64,000 bases of DNA from Chryseobacterium camelliae (GCF_030818575.1 NZ_JAUTAL010000001.1:868001-932000); one strand, 5' to 3'; positions 45,661-55,289 are shown, counted from the first letter of the stretch. Notes: generated from the sequence alone by a model not told the origin. Made by a program: numbers and translations.

Positions 45661-46929
45661 ATGAAGACGACAGAAAGTCAGAATCGTTTAACGATAGATG
45701 CCATCAACAAAGCCAGGCAAAATATTGCCGGTGTTGTAGTCACTACACCACTACAGGAAAACTTCCGGCTTTCCAAAAACCTGAAAGCAAAAATCCTCTT
45801 GAAAAGAGAAGACCTGCAGCCTGTGCGTTCTTACAAGCTGAGGGGGGCATACCACAAAATCAAAACCCTTTTCGATCAGGGAAAAACCGACTGTGGAGTG
45901 GTATGCGCCAGTGCAGGAAATCATGCGCAGGGGGTTGCATTTGCCTGCCACGAGCTGAAGATCAGCGGGGTGATCTTCATGCCGGTAACCACTCCGAAGC
46001 AGAAACTGGAACAGGTCAAAATGTTTGGGGGCGAATACGTCAGCTTACAGCTGACCGGCGATACCTTTGACGAGTCCAAGCAGGCAGCGCTGGAGTACAG
46101 CAGGCAAAATCATACCATGTTTATCCATCCCTTTGATGATCCTCAAATCATCGAAGGGCAGGCTACTCTGGCCATGGAAATCCTCGAGCAGGCCGATACA
46201 AAAATAGATTACCTTTTTGCACCGGTTGGCGGGGGAGGCCTGATTTCAGGCATTGTCAGCGTATTTTCCCTGCTGTCGCCACATACCAAAATCATCGGGG
46301 TGGAACCAAAAGGCGCCGCCTCTATGAAAGCGGCTCTTGAAGCCGGTGAAAATGTGGAACTGCCGTTCATTGATAAATTTGTGGATGGTGCTGCCGTTCA
46401 GAAAGTCGGTGACCTGCCTTTTGAAATCTGTAAGGATTACCTCAGCGACAGCATTACGGCAGATGAAGGAAAAGTATGCGACACGATTCTGGAAATGTAT
46501 AATAAAGATGCCGTGGTCCTGGAACCGGCCGGCGCCCTGTCACTTTCGGCACTGGAGCAGTATACCGTAGAACTGGAAGGTAAAACAGCAGTATGCATCA
46601 TTAGTGGAAGCAACAATGACATTACCAGGATGGAAGAGATCAAAGAGCGGGCTATGCTGTACAAAGGCATCAAGCATTACTTCCTTGTAAAATTTCCCCA
46701 ACGTCCGGGCTCCCTGAAAGAGTTTGTCCTGAACGTCCTTGGAACCCATGATGATATTGCTTTTTTTGAGTATACCAAAAGAAATTCAAGGGAAACTGCT
46801 CTGGCAACTGTAGGCATCGAGCTGGCCAATTCATCCGATTTTGAAGGTTTGAAGCAGAGGATGCAGGAACAGGGATACTTTGAAGCCTACCTCAACAGCA
46901 GTCCACAGGTGCTGAACCTCCTGATCTGA
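45661..46929 (+). CDS. ilvA: Threonine ammonia-lyase (threonine deaminase)
   Basis: It converts threonine to 2-ketobutyrate, the entry to isoleucine synthesis. The 422-residue PLP protein has the Schiff-base Lys in VRSYKLRGAYHK, ASAGNHAQGVAF, and the glycine loop APVGGGGLISG. A single short C-terminal ACT-like domain (about 335-415, starting HYFLVKFPQRPGSLKEFV) suggests isoleucine feedback, though it is shorter than the double domain of E. coli IlvA. It is the last gene of the operon. Confidence 0.94.
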   Translation: MKTTESQNRLTIDAINKARQNIAGVVVTTPLQENFRLSKNLKAKILLKREDLQPVRSYKLRGAYHKIKTLFDQGKTDCGVVCASAGNHAQGVAFACHELKISGVIFMPVTTPKQKLEQVKMFGGEYVSLQLTGDTFDESKQAALEYSRQNHTMFIHPFDDPQIIEGQATLAMEILEQADTKIDYLFAPVGGGGLISGIVSVFSLLSPHTKIIGVEPKGAASMKAALEAGENVELPFIDKFVDGAAVQKVGDLPFEICKDYLSDSITADEGKVCDTILEMYNKDAVVLEPAGALSLSALEQYTVELEGKTAVCIISGSNNDITRMEEIKERAMLYKGIKHYFLVKFPQRPGSLKEFVLNVLGTHDDIAFFEYTKRNSRETALATVGIELANSSDFEGLKQRMQEQGYFEAYLNSSPQVLNLLI

Positions 46930-47063
46930 TCAAAATTTTCAGATAATTATCCTATATCAAGAATATAATGATTCGCTTTGCGTAATTTTGCCGGAAATAA
47001 CCGGTTGTAATCGCCGGATATTATTAACTTTTAAAGGATAATTTATTTTAAACAAAATATATA

Positions 47064-47615
47064 ATGAAAATTTTAGCTATAGCAGGAAGCAATTCAGAGA
47101 CCTCCATTAATAAACAATTGGTAACATATGCCGCTTCGTTATTTGAAAATGCAGAAATTGAAACTGTTGACATGAACGATTTCGAAATGCCGCTGTATAA
47201 GCATCAGCGTGAAGTGGAAAGCGGAGTGCCGCAGCAGGCCGTGGATCTGGCATCCAAAATCGATGGAGCCCATGTGCTTCTGGTCGCTCTTTCCGAACAT
47301 AACGGCACCTATTCGGCCGCATTTAAAAATGTGTTCGACTGGACCTCGAGGATCAAAAACCGCGCAGTATGGAATGAAGTGCCGATGCTTTTGATGTCTA
47401 CCGCTCCAGGTGGAAGAGGTGGTTTAGGCGTTCTGGAAGCCGCAGAAAAACGATTCCCGCTTCATGGAGGAAATATTGTGGGTACATTTTCCCTTCCGTT
47501 CTTCAATGATAATTTCGATAAAGAAAATCAGAAAATATCGAACGAAGAGAAAGACAATGAATTAAAGGAAATGGTACAGAAGATTTCTGCAATCGAATCG
47601 ATCCTTGAAAAATAG
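47064..47615 (+). CDS. NAD(P)H-dependent FMN reductase family protein
   Basis: A 183-residue flavodoxin-like protein. The phosphate-binding loop of FMN is GSNSETSIN (about 8-16), and the second flavin loop reads SEHNGTYSAAFKNVFDW (about 77-93). APGGRGG follows the fourth strand. The family includes chromate, quinone and azo reductases; the physiological substrate is unknown. It stands alone between the ilv and pur operons. The promoter of the pur leader overlaps the final codons region just after its stop. Confidence 0.87.
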   Translation: MKILAIAGSNSETSINKQLVTYAASLFENAEIETVDMNDFEMPLYKHQREVESGVPQQAVDLASKIDGAHVLLVALSEHNGTYSAAFKNVFDWTSRIKNRAVWNEVPMLLMSTAPGGRGGLGVLEAAEKRFPLHGGNIVGTFSLPFFNDNFDKENQKISNEEKDNELKEMVQKISAIESILEK

Positions 47616-47618
47616 AAT

Positions 47619-47648
47619 TTGAATATTCATTTTAAATTACTATTTTTG
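47619..47648 (+). promoter_or_regulatory. Promoter of the purM-upstream leader RNA
   Basis: TTG (47619-47621) and TATTTTTG (47641-47648) lie 19 bp apart, matching the consensus exactly. The promoter starts only 4 bp after the FMN reductase stop codon. Confidence 0.7.
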
Positions 47649-47662
47649 CAAAAAGAAAAGAG

Positions 47663-47737
47663 ATGAAAATTCAGACCTATTGCAAGCTATGTTTTTCCGG
47701 AAAAGGCAAAATTGTGGGCTCTGAAATTCTGAGATAA
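47663..47737 (+). CDS. Candidate leader peptide or small-RNA frame upstream of purM
   Basis: A 24-codon frame (MKIQTYCKLCFSGKGKIVGS, then EILR and TAA) begins 14 bp after a consensus promoter and ends 7 bp before a terminator hairpin. The arrangement copies the ilv leader at 38921. The peptide has no run of one amino acid, so what would stall the ribosome is unclear. It could instead be a stand-alone small RNA. Confidence 0.4.
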   Translation: MKIQTYCKLCFSGKGKIVGSEILR

Positions 47738-47744
47738 AACAACG

Positions 47745-47776
47745 GCCGATAATCTACTAAGATTGTCGGCTTTTTT
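47745..47776 (+). terminator. Terminator upstream of purM
   Basis: GCCGATAATCT (47745-47755) pairs with AGATTGTCGGC (47760-47770) with one G-U pair, loop ACTA, then six T. It is a strong intrinsic terminator lying before, not after, the purM operon. Confidence 0.8.
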
Positions 47777-47849
47777 GTTTCCGAAATTTTAAAATTGAAA
47801 CGTAAATAATAGTAGAAATACAAGATCGGAAACCAGGCCGGGACATGCA

Positions 47850-47878
47850 TCAGGAATCTGGGATCTGACATCTAAAAA
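47850..47878. repeat. Partial TCTGA-type repeat before purM
   Basis: AGGAATCTGGGATCTGACATCTAAAAATC resembles one arm of the repeats at 10845-11090 and ends 11 bp before the purM start codon. Confidence 0.45.
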
Positions 47879-47888
47879 TCCGAATACA

Positions 47889-48881
47889 ATGAGCAATACT
47901 TACAAATCTGCAGGTGTAGACAAAGAAGAAGGATATAAAACGGTTGATAAAATCAAAAAAGCGGTTGGGGAAACCCACAATTCCCGTGTGCTGAACCAGC
48001 TGGGAAGCTTCGGAGCCTTTTATGAAATCGGAGGGTACAAAAACCCTGTATTGGTTTCAGGAACAGACGGGGTAGGAACAAAGCTGAAAATTGCTCTGGA
48101 TACCAAGCAGTATGACTCTATCGGGATCGACTGTTTTGCGATGTGTGCCAATGACATCCTTTGCCACGGAGCAAAACCACTTTTCTTTTTAGATTACCTG
48201 GCCTGCGGAAAGCTGGATTCTGAAGTGGCAGCTGAAATTGTACTGGGGATGGTGAAAGCCTGCAAAGACAACCAGTGTGCACTTATCGGTGGTGAGACGG
48301 CTGAAATGCCGGGCATGTACCAGCCGGGAGATTATGATGTGGCAGGGTTCTGCGTTGGTATTGTAGAAAAAGATCAGATCATTGACGGTTCAGCGATTAA
48401 AGCCGGAAATAAAATCATTGCATTGCCAAGTTCAGGTTTCCATTCCAACGGATTCTCACTGGTAAGAAAAATATTCCCGGATTTTGAAGAAGAATTTGAA
48501 GGGAAACCTCTCTATGAAACCCTATTGGTTCCTACGCGATTATATTTCAAGGATATTCATAAAATCCTTGAAGAAGTTGAGGTAGCCGGTATCGCCCATA
48601 TCACAGGGGGAGGTTTATACGAAAACGTTCCTAGGATTATCCCTGAAGGGTTGTGTGCTTCTATTGACGCTTCCAGAATCAGGATCCCGAATATCATGCT
48701 TGAGCTGGAAAAAAGAGGCGGAATTGCCCGTGAAGAAATGTTCGGTACCTTCAATATGGGAATCGGAATGACGCTGGTAGTGGATGCAGAACATGCCGAA
48801 AAAATCCTCCACCTTCTGGACGATGCGTATGAGATCGGAGAAATTACAGAGGGAAGTGAAAAAATAGATTTGAAATTTTAA
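47889..48881 (+). CDS. purM: Phosphoribosylformylglycinamidine cyclo-ligase (AIR synthetase)
   Basis: It closes the imidazole ring to form AIR using ATP, the fifth step of purine synthesis. The 330-residue protein has the PurM signatures GFGAFYEIGGY-like opening (LGSFGAFYEIGG), VSGTDGVGTKLKIA, CANDILCHGAKPLFFLDYLA and LIGGETAEMPGMY. The C-terminal part has AHITGGGLYENVPRI. It is the first gene of a purine cluster and is separated from purN by 71 bp of repeat sequence. Confidence 0.96.
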   Translation: MSNTYKSAGVDKEEGYKTVDKIKKAVGETHNSRVLNQLGSFGAFYEIGGYKNPVLVSGTDGVGTKLKIALDTKQYDSIGIDCFAMCANDILCHGAKPLFFLDYLACGKLDSEVAAEIVLGMVKACKDNQCALIGGETAEMPGMYQPGDYDVAGFCVGIVEKDQIIDGSAIKAGNKIIALPSSGFHSNGFSLVRKIFPDFEEEFEGKPLYETLLVPTRLYFKDIHKILEEVEVAGIAHITGGGLYENVPRIIPEGLCASIDASRIRIPNIMLELEKRGGIAREEMFGTFNMGIGMTLVVDAEHAEKILHLLDDAYEIGEITEGSEKIDLKF

Positions 48882-48882
48882 G

Positions 48883-48945
48883 ACATCAGATATGAGATCT
48901 CAGACCTCAGACTGTATTTAACACCTGAGGCCTGAGGTACAGCAT
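48883..48945. repeat. TCAGA/CCTGAGG intergenic repeat
   Basis: The gap between purM and purN reads AGACATCAGATATGAGATCT and then CAGACCTCAGACTG, with ACCTGAGGCCTGAGGT as an inner near-palindrome. It belongs to the same repeat class as the copies at 10845 and 14935. Confidence 0.55.
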
Positions 48946-48952
48946 CTTAATT

Positions 48953-49516
48953 ATGAAAAACATTGTTGTACTTGTTTCTGGTTCAGGAACTAACCTGCAA
49001 AGGATTATCGATACCATTGACCAGGGAGAAATCCGCAATGCCAAGATATCTTTGGTAGTGGCAGACAGAGACTGCTACGGGCTGGAAAGGGCAAAAAAAC
49101 ATAACATAGACCATGTGCTGATCCCAAGAGGGAAAAATTTCAGCAGTGAACTGGACACAACCATCCCGGAACATACGGATTTAATTGTCCTGGCAGGATT
49201 TTTATCGATTTTAAAACCTGAGTTCTGTCAAAAGTGGAGCGGGAAAATAATCAATGTCCATCCGGCACTCCTTCCCAAGTATGGGGGGAAAGGCATGTGG
49301 GGGCACCATGTTCATCATGCGGTGATTGAAGCCGGGGAAAAAGAAAGTGGGGTAAGCGTTCATTTTGTAACGCCGGGTATTGACGAAGGGGAAATCATCA
49401 TGCAGAAATCATTTCCGCTGAATGAAGATGAAACACCGGAAACCCTGACCCAGAAGATTCATGAAGTGGAGTATGAGATCTTTCCCAAAGCGATCGACAT
49501 GGTTCTGAATCCTTAA
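48953..49516 (+). CDS. purN: Phosphoribosylglycinamide formyltransferase
   Basis: It formylates GAR with 10-formyl-tetrahydrofolate in purine synthesis. The 187-residue protein opens VVLVSGSGTNLQRIID, the phosphate-binding loop, and holds the catalytic set in INVHPALLPKYGGKGMWG (Asn, His) and PGIDEGEII (Asp). The length is normal. It lies between purM and a dehydrogenase gene on the same strand. Confidence 0.95.
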   Translation: MKNIVVLVSGSGTNLQRIIDTIDQGEIRNAKISLVVADRDCYGLERAKKHNIDHVLIPRGKNFSSELDTTIPEHTDLIVLAGFLSILKPEFCQKWSGKIINVHPALLPKYGGKGMWGHHVHHAVIEAGEKESGVSVHFVTPGIDEGEIIMQKSFPLNEDETPETLTQKIHEVEYEIFPKAIDMVLNP

Positions 49517-49537
49517 AATTAAAACACAAATAAAAGT

Positions 49538-50524
49538 ATGAAGGAAGCAAACATCGCTATTTTGGATGACTATCAGGATGCCGTAAAAACCTTACGCTGT
49601 TTTGACATCATAAGAGAGCAGAACGTGATGGTGCTTACTGAAACATATAAAGATGTTGTCGTTTTAGCGGAAAAACTGAAGGATGCGGAAGTTTTGGTAC
49701 TGATCAGGGAACGGACAGAGATTAATGAAGACCTCCTTTCACGCTTGCCTAATCTGAAACTGATCAGCCAGACAGGGAAAATATCCAGTCATCTGAAACT
49801 GGCAGACTGTACAAAGTTCGGAGTAGCCGTTGCAGAAGGCGTGGGTTCTCCCATTGCTCCGGCAGAACTTACCTGGGCTTTGATCATGAATACCGTGCGT
49901 AGGATCCCTCAGTCCATACAATCCATGAAAGAAGGAAAATGGCAGAGTGAAATCGGAGAAACCATTTACGGTAAAACGATTGGGATCTGGGGCTATGGAA
50001 AAATAGGAAAGAAGATTGCGCAATACGCAAAAGCTTTCGGGGCGAATGTCCTGGTCTTGGGTAGTGAAAACTCCAGGGAAGCTGCAGTACATGACGGCTT
50101 TGAAAGAGCTGAAAGCAAAGAGTACTTTTTTAAAAATGTTGATGTGGTTAGCCTCCACCTGCGGCTGAATGAGGCCACATCGGGTATTGTAAAGGAAACG
50201 GATCTTATGATGATGAAACCAGATGCCACATTGATCAATACCGCAAGAGCTGAGCTGATAGAAAAGAATGCGCTGGTTAATGCGTTGAAAAACGGAACAC
50301 CGGGATATGCAGGAGTCGATGTCTATGAAGAGGAACCTGTATACCATACGGATTTTGAGCTGCTGAATATGAAGAATGTGGTTTGCACCCCGCATCTGGG
50401 ATATGTTGAAAAAAATGGATATGAGCTGTATTTCGGGAAGGCGTTTGAAAATGTTATGGCATTCCTGAACGGCTATCCGGAGAATATTGCCAACCCGGAA
50501 GTGATCAATAAGAAATCTAAGTAA
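49538..50524 (+). CDS. D-2-hydroxyacid dehydrogenase family protein
   Basis: A 328-residue NAD-dependent dehydrogenase. The Rossmann motif is [17 protein letters not shown] (about 147-163). The catalytic triad is seen as Arg in NTARAELI, Glu in GVDVYEEEP and His in CTPHLGYVE. This is the fold of phosphoglycerate dehydrogenase, but the N-terminal part differs and there is no C-terminal ACT domain. The substrate is unknown. It sits within the purine cluster, 21 bp after purN and 74 bp before purH, which is an unusual place for it. Confidence 0.87.
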   Translation: MKEANIAILDDYQDAVKTLRCFDIIREQNVMVLTETYKDVVVLAEKLKDAEVLVLIRERTEINEDLLSRLPNLKLISQTGKISSHLKLADCTKFGVAVAEGVGSPIAPAELTWALIMNTVRRIPQSIQSMKEGKWQSEIGETIYGKTIGIWGYGKIGKKIAQYAKAFGANVLVLGSENSREAAVHDGFERAESKEYFFKNVDVVSLHLRLNEATSGIVKETDLMMMKPDATLINTARAELIEKNALVNALKNGTPGYAGVDVYEEEPVYHTDFELLNMKNVVCTPHLGYVEKNGYELYFGKAFENVMAFLNGYPENIANPEVINKKSK

Positions 50525-50598
50525 AAATAAAGACCGGAGGTGAAAGAACCGGTCTACAGTTTGGAATAGCTGTAAAAAGTAAAAAATTGAAAGAAAAG

Positions 50599-52116
50599 AT
50601 GAGCAAAAAGAGAGTTTTAATCAGCGTGTCGGACAAAAGCGGACTAACGGAATTCGCACAGTTTCTGGAAGCACAGGGCTATGAGCTGATTTCTACCGGA
50701 GGAACATTCAAACACCTGAAAGAAGCAGGTTTGAATCCGATCCAGATCGATGAAGTAACGGATTTTCCGGAAATGCTGGACGGAAGAGTTAAGACTTTAC
50801 ATCCCAAAGTTCACGGAGGCCTTTTGGCCGTGCGTTCCAATGAGGAACACATGAATACGGTTAAAGAGCACGGTATCGGCCTTATCGACATGGTGATCGT
50901 AAACCTTTACCCGTTCTTTGAAAATGTGAACAAAGACATTTCCCTGCACGAGAAAGTTGAGTTTATCGACATTGGCGGGCCTTCCATGCTCCGCTCTGCA
51001 GCCAAGAATTTTGATTCTGTAACCGTAATTACCGATGTGGCAGATTACGCAGCCGTAAAAATCGAAATGGAGCAGAACGGGGACACGTATATTGAAACCC
51101 GTAAGAAACTGGCCGGGAAAGTATTCAACCTTACTTCTGCGTATGATGCTGCCATCTCCAGAATGCTTTTGGATGAAGCGTATCCTGCTTATCTTAATGC
51201 CTCTTACAAAAAAGTTTCCGACTTACGCTACGGTGAAAACCCTCATCAGACAGCAGCCTACTATGTTTCCACTTTTGAAAACGGGGCGATGAAGGATTTT
51301 GAGCAACTGGGCGGAAAAGAGCTGTCTTTCAATAACCTGCGGGACATGGACCTGTGCTGGAAGGTGGTGACTGAATTTAAAGAAGAAATGGCATGCTGCG
51401 CCGTGAAGCATTCAACACCTTGCGGAGTTGCAATAGGAACATCCGCACTGGAAACCTACAAGAAAACTTTTGAATGTGATCCGGTTTCCATCTTTGGCGG
51501 AATTGTTGCCATGAACTATAAGATTGATGCAGCAACAGCAGAAGAACTGAACAAAACATTCCTTGAAATCGTAATGGCTCCTGAATTTGATGAGGATGCC
51601 CTGGAAGTTTTAAGAAAGAAAAAAAATCTGAGGATCATCAAAATCGTTAATCCGGTTTCAGACCAGCAGACCTGGGTGAAGATCGACGGCGGAATTCTGG
51701 TTCAGGATAATGATTCCGTATTCTCGGATGATATCAAAGTAGTGACAGATATCCAGCCTACGGAAGAACAGAGAAAAGCATTGCTGTTCTCCCAGAGGGT
51801 GGTGAAATATGTAAAGTCCAATGCCATTGTGGTATCCAACGGGATCCAGGCTTTCGGGATCGGAGGCGGACAGGTGAACAGGATCTGGGCAACACAACAG
51901 GCTGTTGAAAGAGCCAAAGAGAAATTCTCAGGAGATCTTGTTCTGGCTTCGGATGCTTTCTTCCCGTTCCGTGATGTCGTAGATTTCTGTCATCAGGAAG
52001 GTATCAAAGCGATTATACAGCCCGGCGGAAGTGTGAAAGACCAGGACAGCATCGAAGCAGCCAATGAGCACGGTATTCCTATGATGTTTACCGGCATCAG
52101 GCATTTTTTACATTGA
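50599..52116 (+). CDS. purH: Bifunctional AICAR formyltransferase/IMP cyclohydrolase
   Basis: It performs the last two steps to IMP. The 505-residue protein has an N-terminal MGS-like cyclohydrolase domain ([42 protein letters not shown]) and the transformylase part with [11 protein letters not shown], the catalytic KHSTPCG and [17 protein letters not shown]. The ATG at 50599 gives the usual N-terminus; a TTG at 50587 is also in frame. A small hairpin (50531-50555) precedes it. Confidence 0.95.
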   Translation: MSKKRVLISVSDKSGLTEFAQFLEAQGYELISTGGTFKHLKEAGLNPIQIDEVTDFPEMLDGRVKTLHPKVHGGLLAVRSNEEHMNTVKEHGIGLIDMVIVNLYPFFENVNKDISLHEKVEFIDIGGPSMLRSAAKNFDSVTVITDVADYAAVKIEMEQNGDTYIETRKKLAGKVFNLTSAYDAAISRMLLDEAYPAYLNASYKKVSDLRYGENPHQTAAYYVSTFENGAMKDFEQLGGKELSFNNLRDMDLCWKVVTEFKEEMACCAVKHSTPCGVAIGTSALETYKKTFECDPVSIFGGIVAMNYKIDAATAEELNKTFLEIVMAPEFDEDALEVLRKKKNLRIIKIVNPVSDQQTWVKIDGGILVQDNDSVFSDDIKVVTDIQPTEEQRKALLFSQRVVKYVKSNAIVVSNGIQAFGIGGGQVNRIWATQQAVERAKEKFSGDLVLASDAFFPFRDVVDFCHQEGIKAIIQPGGSVKDQDSIEAANEHGIPMMFTGIRHFLH

Positions 52117-52212
52117 TAAATCAATCAGAACCATGAGGGGTTCAGGAGGCAGGAATTTGGACTTTTCCGATTTCCCGGCTTCTGAATCGCTTCATATTTT
52201 AATTCAAAATTA

Positions 52213-52220
52213 TATATTTG
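52213..52220 (+). promoter_or_regulatory. -7 promoter element of purD
   Basis: TATATTTG matches TAnnTTTG and lies 29 bp before the purD ATG, in a 133-bp gap after purH. No -33 TTG is evident. It suggests that purD also has its own promoter. Confidence 0.5.
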
Positions 52221-52249
52221 TAAATTATAGACTAGATAATAAATAAAGT

Positions 52250-53488
52250 ATGAGAATATTAATCATAGGTGAAGGTGGTAGGGAATCTGCACTGGCTGCA
52301 AAGCTTCAGAACGATTCCAGGGTGACCAAAATGTTTTTTGCCAACGGAAATGCTACTACAGATGTCATTGGGAAAAATGTTCATTTGTCAGAAATTAAGG
52401 AACTTAGGGATTTTGCAATCAAGGAAAAAGTAGACCTCACGATTGTTGGCCCGGAAGCACCTCTGGTAGCCGGCCTTAAGGATGAATTTAAAAAGCATGA
52501 CCTGAAAGTTTTCGGTCCGAACCAGAAAGTAGCAAGCCTGGAGGGAAGCAAGGCATTTTCTAAGAAATTCATGCAGACCTATGATATTAAAACGGCAAAG
52601 GCTGTGGTATTTGATTCCTATAACGATGCTAAAGACTATGTTCAGGACCATGAATATCCTCTGGTAATCAAGGCAAGCGGACTGGCAGGCGGAAAAGGCG
52701 TGGTGATCTGTGATAATGTGGAAGAAGCGGAAGCAACCATCCACGACTTTATGATCAGAAGAATTTACGGCGATGCCGGGATCCGTCTGGTGATCGAGGA
52801 ATATCTACAGGGATTTGAAGCTTCTATCATTGCATTTTCCAATGGTGAAAAATTATTCCCATGTATCGCAGCTAAAGATTATAAAAAAGCAGGAAACGGA
52901 GATACCGGACCGAATACAGGCGGAATGGGTTGCGTGGCACCAAGCCCGGAATTTACTCAGGAGCATTATGCTGATTTTGAAAAGAATATTTTAGAACCTA
53001 CAATCACAGGTCTGAAAGGGGAAGGATTCAGCTTCAAAGGAATTATTTTCTTCGGACTGATGGTGACCAAGAACGGAACATACCTGTTGGAATACAACAT
53101 GAGATTCGGAGATCCTGAAACTCAGGTGTTGATGGCTCTTATGGAAAACGACCTTCTGGATGTCATCAATGACTGTATGAGCGGAAAAGACCTCAACCTT
53201 ACTTTCAAAGATGAAAAAGCGGTTTGCCTGGTGATGTGCTCAGGAGGATATCCGAGAAACATTGAAACCGGATTCGAGATCGTAGGAGAAGATAAAGTAA
53301 AACACAGCAAGCTATTATATGCCGGAGCCGTACGAAGAGGAGATAAAGTGGTTTCCAATGGCGGAAGGGTGCTAAATATCGTGGCTACGGGAGAGACCTT
53401 CGAGGATGCCCGTAAAAAAGTCTACGAAGACGCCGGCCATGTGCATTTTGACTATTGCTTCTACAGAGAAGACATCGGAAAGTTCTGA
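52250..53488 (+). CDS. purD: Phosphoribosylamine-glycine ligase (GAR synthetase)
   Basis: It joins phosphoribosylamine and glycine with ATP. The 412-residue ATP-grasp protein starts RILIIGEGGRESALA and has TIVGPEAPLVAGL, the ATP-grasp loop VIKASGLAGGKGVVIC, and NTGGMGCVAPSPEFT and YNMRFGDPETQVLMAL. These are clear PurD signatures. It is followed by an A/T-rich terminator and then guaA on the same strand. Confidence 0.96.
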   Translation: MRILIIGEGGRESALAAKLQNDSRVTKMFFANGNATTDVIGKNVHLSEIKELRDFAIKEKVDLTIVGPEAPLVAGLKDEFKKHDLKVFGPNQKVASLEGSKAFSKKFMQTYDIKTAKAVVFDSYNDAKDYVQDHEYPLVIKASGLAGGKGVVICDNVEEAEATIHDFMIRRIYGDAGIRLVIEEYLQGFEASIIAFSNGEKLFPCIAAKDYKKAGNGDTGPNTGGMGCVAPSPEFTQEHYADFEKNILEPTITGLKGEGFSFKGIIFFGLMVTKNGTYLLEYNMRFGDPETQVLMALMENDLLDVINDCMSGKDLNLTFKDEKAVCLVMCSGGYPRNIETGFEIVGEDKVKHSKLLYAGAVRRGDKVVSNGGRVLNIVATGETFEDARKKVYEDAGHVHFDYCFYREDIGKF

Positions 53489-53498
53489 TAGCAGCTGC

Positions 53499-53537
53499 AA
53501 AAAAAGATTTGGATCACTTCCAGGTCTTTTTTTGTAC
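53499..53537 (+). terminator. Bidirectional-looking terminator after purD
   Basis: AAAAAAAGA with TTTGGA (53499-53513) pairs with TCCAGG and TCTTTTTTT (53519-53533), including two G-U pairs, loop TCACT. It begins 10 bp after the purD stop codon. Confidence 0.65.
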
Positions 53538-53549
53538 AACATATAAGAG

Positions 53550-53557
53550 TACATTTG
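53550..53557 (+). promoter_or_regulatory. -7 promoter element of guaA
   Basis: TACATTTG followed by CAG matches the consensus and lies 65 bp before the guaA ATG. The long leader contains two direct copies of ATAATTCAAAAAAT-like sequence (53592-53622). No purine riboswitch was recognised. Confidence 0.5.
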
Positions 53558-53622
53558 CAGCTGAATAGCAGTATTGCTCATTACTTATTATTCATAATTC
53601 AAAAAATTTCATAATTCAAAAA

Positions 53623-55152
53623 ATGAACAACGGTATTATCATATTGGATTTCGGATCACAGTACAACCAGCTTATCGGAAGAAGAATCCGTGAGATGGGC
53701 GTGTATTCGGAAATCTTACCATTCAACACTCCTTTACAGACCATCCTGGAAAAACAACCGAGAGGGATCATCCTTTCCGGAGGTCCGAGTTCCGTCAATG
53801 CGGAAAACGCACACCTGATTGAAAAGGAATTATACGAGCAGGGAATCCCCGTACTGGGTATCTGCTACGGGATGCAGCTTACTGCACACCTTCTGGGAGG
53901 TACGGTGCATAAAGGTGTAAAAGGGGAATACGGAAAAGCTCTCCTGGATATTGTAAAAGAGAGCACTTTGCTTAAGGGAGTAGCGCAGAACTCTATTGTA
54001 TGGATGAGCCATTTCGATGAAGTAGGTATGCTGCCTCCCGGATTTGAGCTGAATGCTAAATCAGGTGTTATTGCTTCTATTTCCAATGAAGAGAAAAAGA
54101 TTTATTGCGTACAGTTTCACCCTGAAGTGTCACACACCGAAGAAGGAGGGAAAATGCTGGAAAACTTTGTCTTTGCCATCTGCGATGCGGAGAAAAACTG
54201 GAAGCTGACCAACTATATTGAAAAAACAGTATCGGAAATCCGTGAAAAAGTGGGAGACAACAGAGTTATTCTGGGACTTTCAGGCGGCGTGGATTCTTCC
54301 GTGGCAGCGGTACTGATCCATAAAGCCATCGGTGACCAGCTAACCTGTATCTTTGTGGATACCGGATTGCTGAGAAAAGACGAAGGGAAGAAAGTAATGG
54401 ACAATTACGGAGAGCATTTCCACATGAACATCAAATTGGTAGATGCTTCCGAAAGATTCCTTTCCAAACTGGAAGGTGTTGATGATCCTGAGCAGAAAAG
54501 AAAGATCATCGGAAATGAATTCATCCATGTTTTCGATGAAGAATCCCATAAAATTGAAGGAGCTAAGTTCCTGGCGCAGGGAACCATTTATCCGGATGTG
54601 ATCGAAAGCCAGTCGGTGAACGGTCCTTCAGCAGTGATCAAATCCCACCATAATGTAGGCGGATTGCCTGAAGAAATGGAATTTGAGCTGCTGGAACCTT
54701 TGAGAGAGCTCTTTAAAGATGAAGTGAGAAAGGTAGGAGAGGAGCTTGGAATTCCTCATCACCTGGTGCACAGGCATCCGTTCCCAGGCCCGGGATTAGG
54801 AATCCGTGTATTAGGCGCTGTAGATGCCGAAAAAGTAAGGATCCTTCAGGAAGCTGATGACATCTTTATTGAAGAGTTGTATAAGAATGACCTGTATGAA
54901 AAGGTTTCACAGGCATTTGTAGTTCTTTTACCGGTAAAATCCGTAGGCGTTATGGGTGACGAAAGAACTTATGAATATACTGCAGTGGTACGTTCCGCCA
55001 ATACCATAGACTTTATGACGGCCACCTGGAGCAAGCTGCCATATGAATTCCTGGAAACGGTTTCCAACAGAATTATTAATGAAGTAAGAGGAATCAACAG
55101 GGTTGCCTATGACATCTCCAGTAAGCCGCCAGCAACCATAGAATGGGAATAA
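53623..55152 (+). CDS. guaA: GMP synthase (glutamine-hydrolysing)
   Basis: It aminates XMP to GMP. The 509-residue protein has an N-terminal class I glutaminase (nucleophile Cys in [17 protein letters not shown], His and Glu in [12 protein letters not shown]), the ATP-pyrophosphatase P-loop [17 protein letters not shown] (about 220-236) and the C-terminal dimerisation domain ending [15 protein letters not shown]. All parts and the length are normal. It has its own promoter downstream of purD. Confidence 0.97.
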   Translation: MNNGIIILDFGSQYNQLIGRRIREMGVYSEILPFNTPLQTILEKQPRGIILSGGPSSVNAENAHLIEKELYEQGIPVLGICYGMQLTAHLLGGTVHKGVKGEYGKALLDIVKESTLLKGVAQNSIVWMSHFDEVGMLPPGFELNAKSGVIASISNEEKKIYCVQFHPEVSHTEEGGKMLENFVFAICDAEKNWKLTNYIEKTVSEIREKVGDNRVILGLSGGVDSSVAAVLIHKAIGDQLTCIFVDTGLLRKDEGKKVMDNYGEHFHMNIKLVDASERFLSKLEGVDDPEQKRKIIGNEFIHVFDEESHKIEGAKFLAQGTIYPDVIESQSVNGPSAVIKSHHNVGGLPEEMEFELLEPLRELFKDEVRKVGEELGIPHHLVHRHPFPGPGLGIRVLGAVDAEKVRILQEADDIFIEELYKNDLYEKVSQAFVVLLPVKSVGVMGDERTYEYTAVVRSANTIDFMTATWSKLPYEFLETVSNRIINEVRGINRVAYDISSKPPATIEWE

Positions 55153-55208
55153 TATAAAAAAAGTGGTGTTTTATGACCACGCTCATAAAATTTCGGTCTT
55201 ATAGCTGT

Positions 55209-55289
55209 TATCTTTGTAACAGAAATTCAATCCGAAATAATTTTTTTTTCATCATTTGTGTTTTTGCCTCCCGTAAGGGAGGTTTTTTT
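55209..55289 (+). ncRNA. Candidate short transcript: promoter box to intrinsic terminator
   Basis: TATCTTTG (55209-55216) is a good -7 element. About 50 bp later CCTCCC GTAA GGGAGG followed by seven T (55267-55289) is a strong terminator. No plausible frame lies between. It may be a small RNA of about 70 nt, or simply a delayed terminator of guaA preceded by a chance promoter-like word. Confidence 0.35.
55267..55289 (+). terminator. Intrinsic terminator downstream of guaA
   Basis: CCTCCC and GGGAGG form a 6-bp GC-rich stem with loop GTAA, followed by TTTTTTT. Confidence 0.8.

Noticed and set aside
53558..53622. Purine riboswitch before guaA, or in front of purM
   Set aside because: I looked for the conserved three-way junction of purine riboswitches and did not find it; only A/T-rich direct repeats and the purM leader hairpin are seen.
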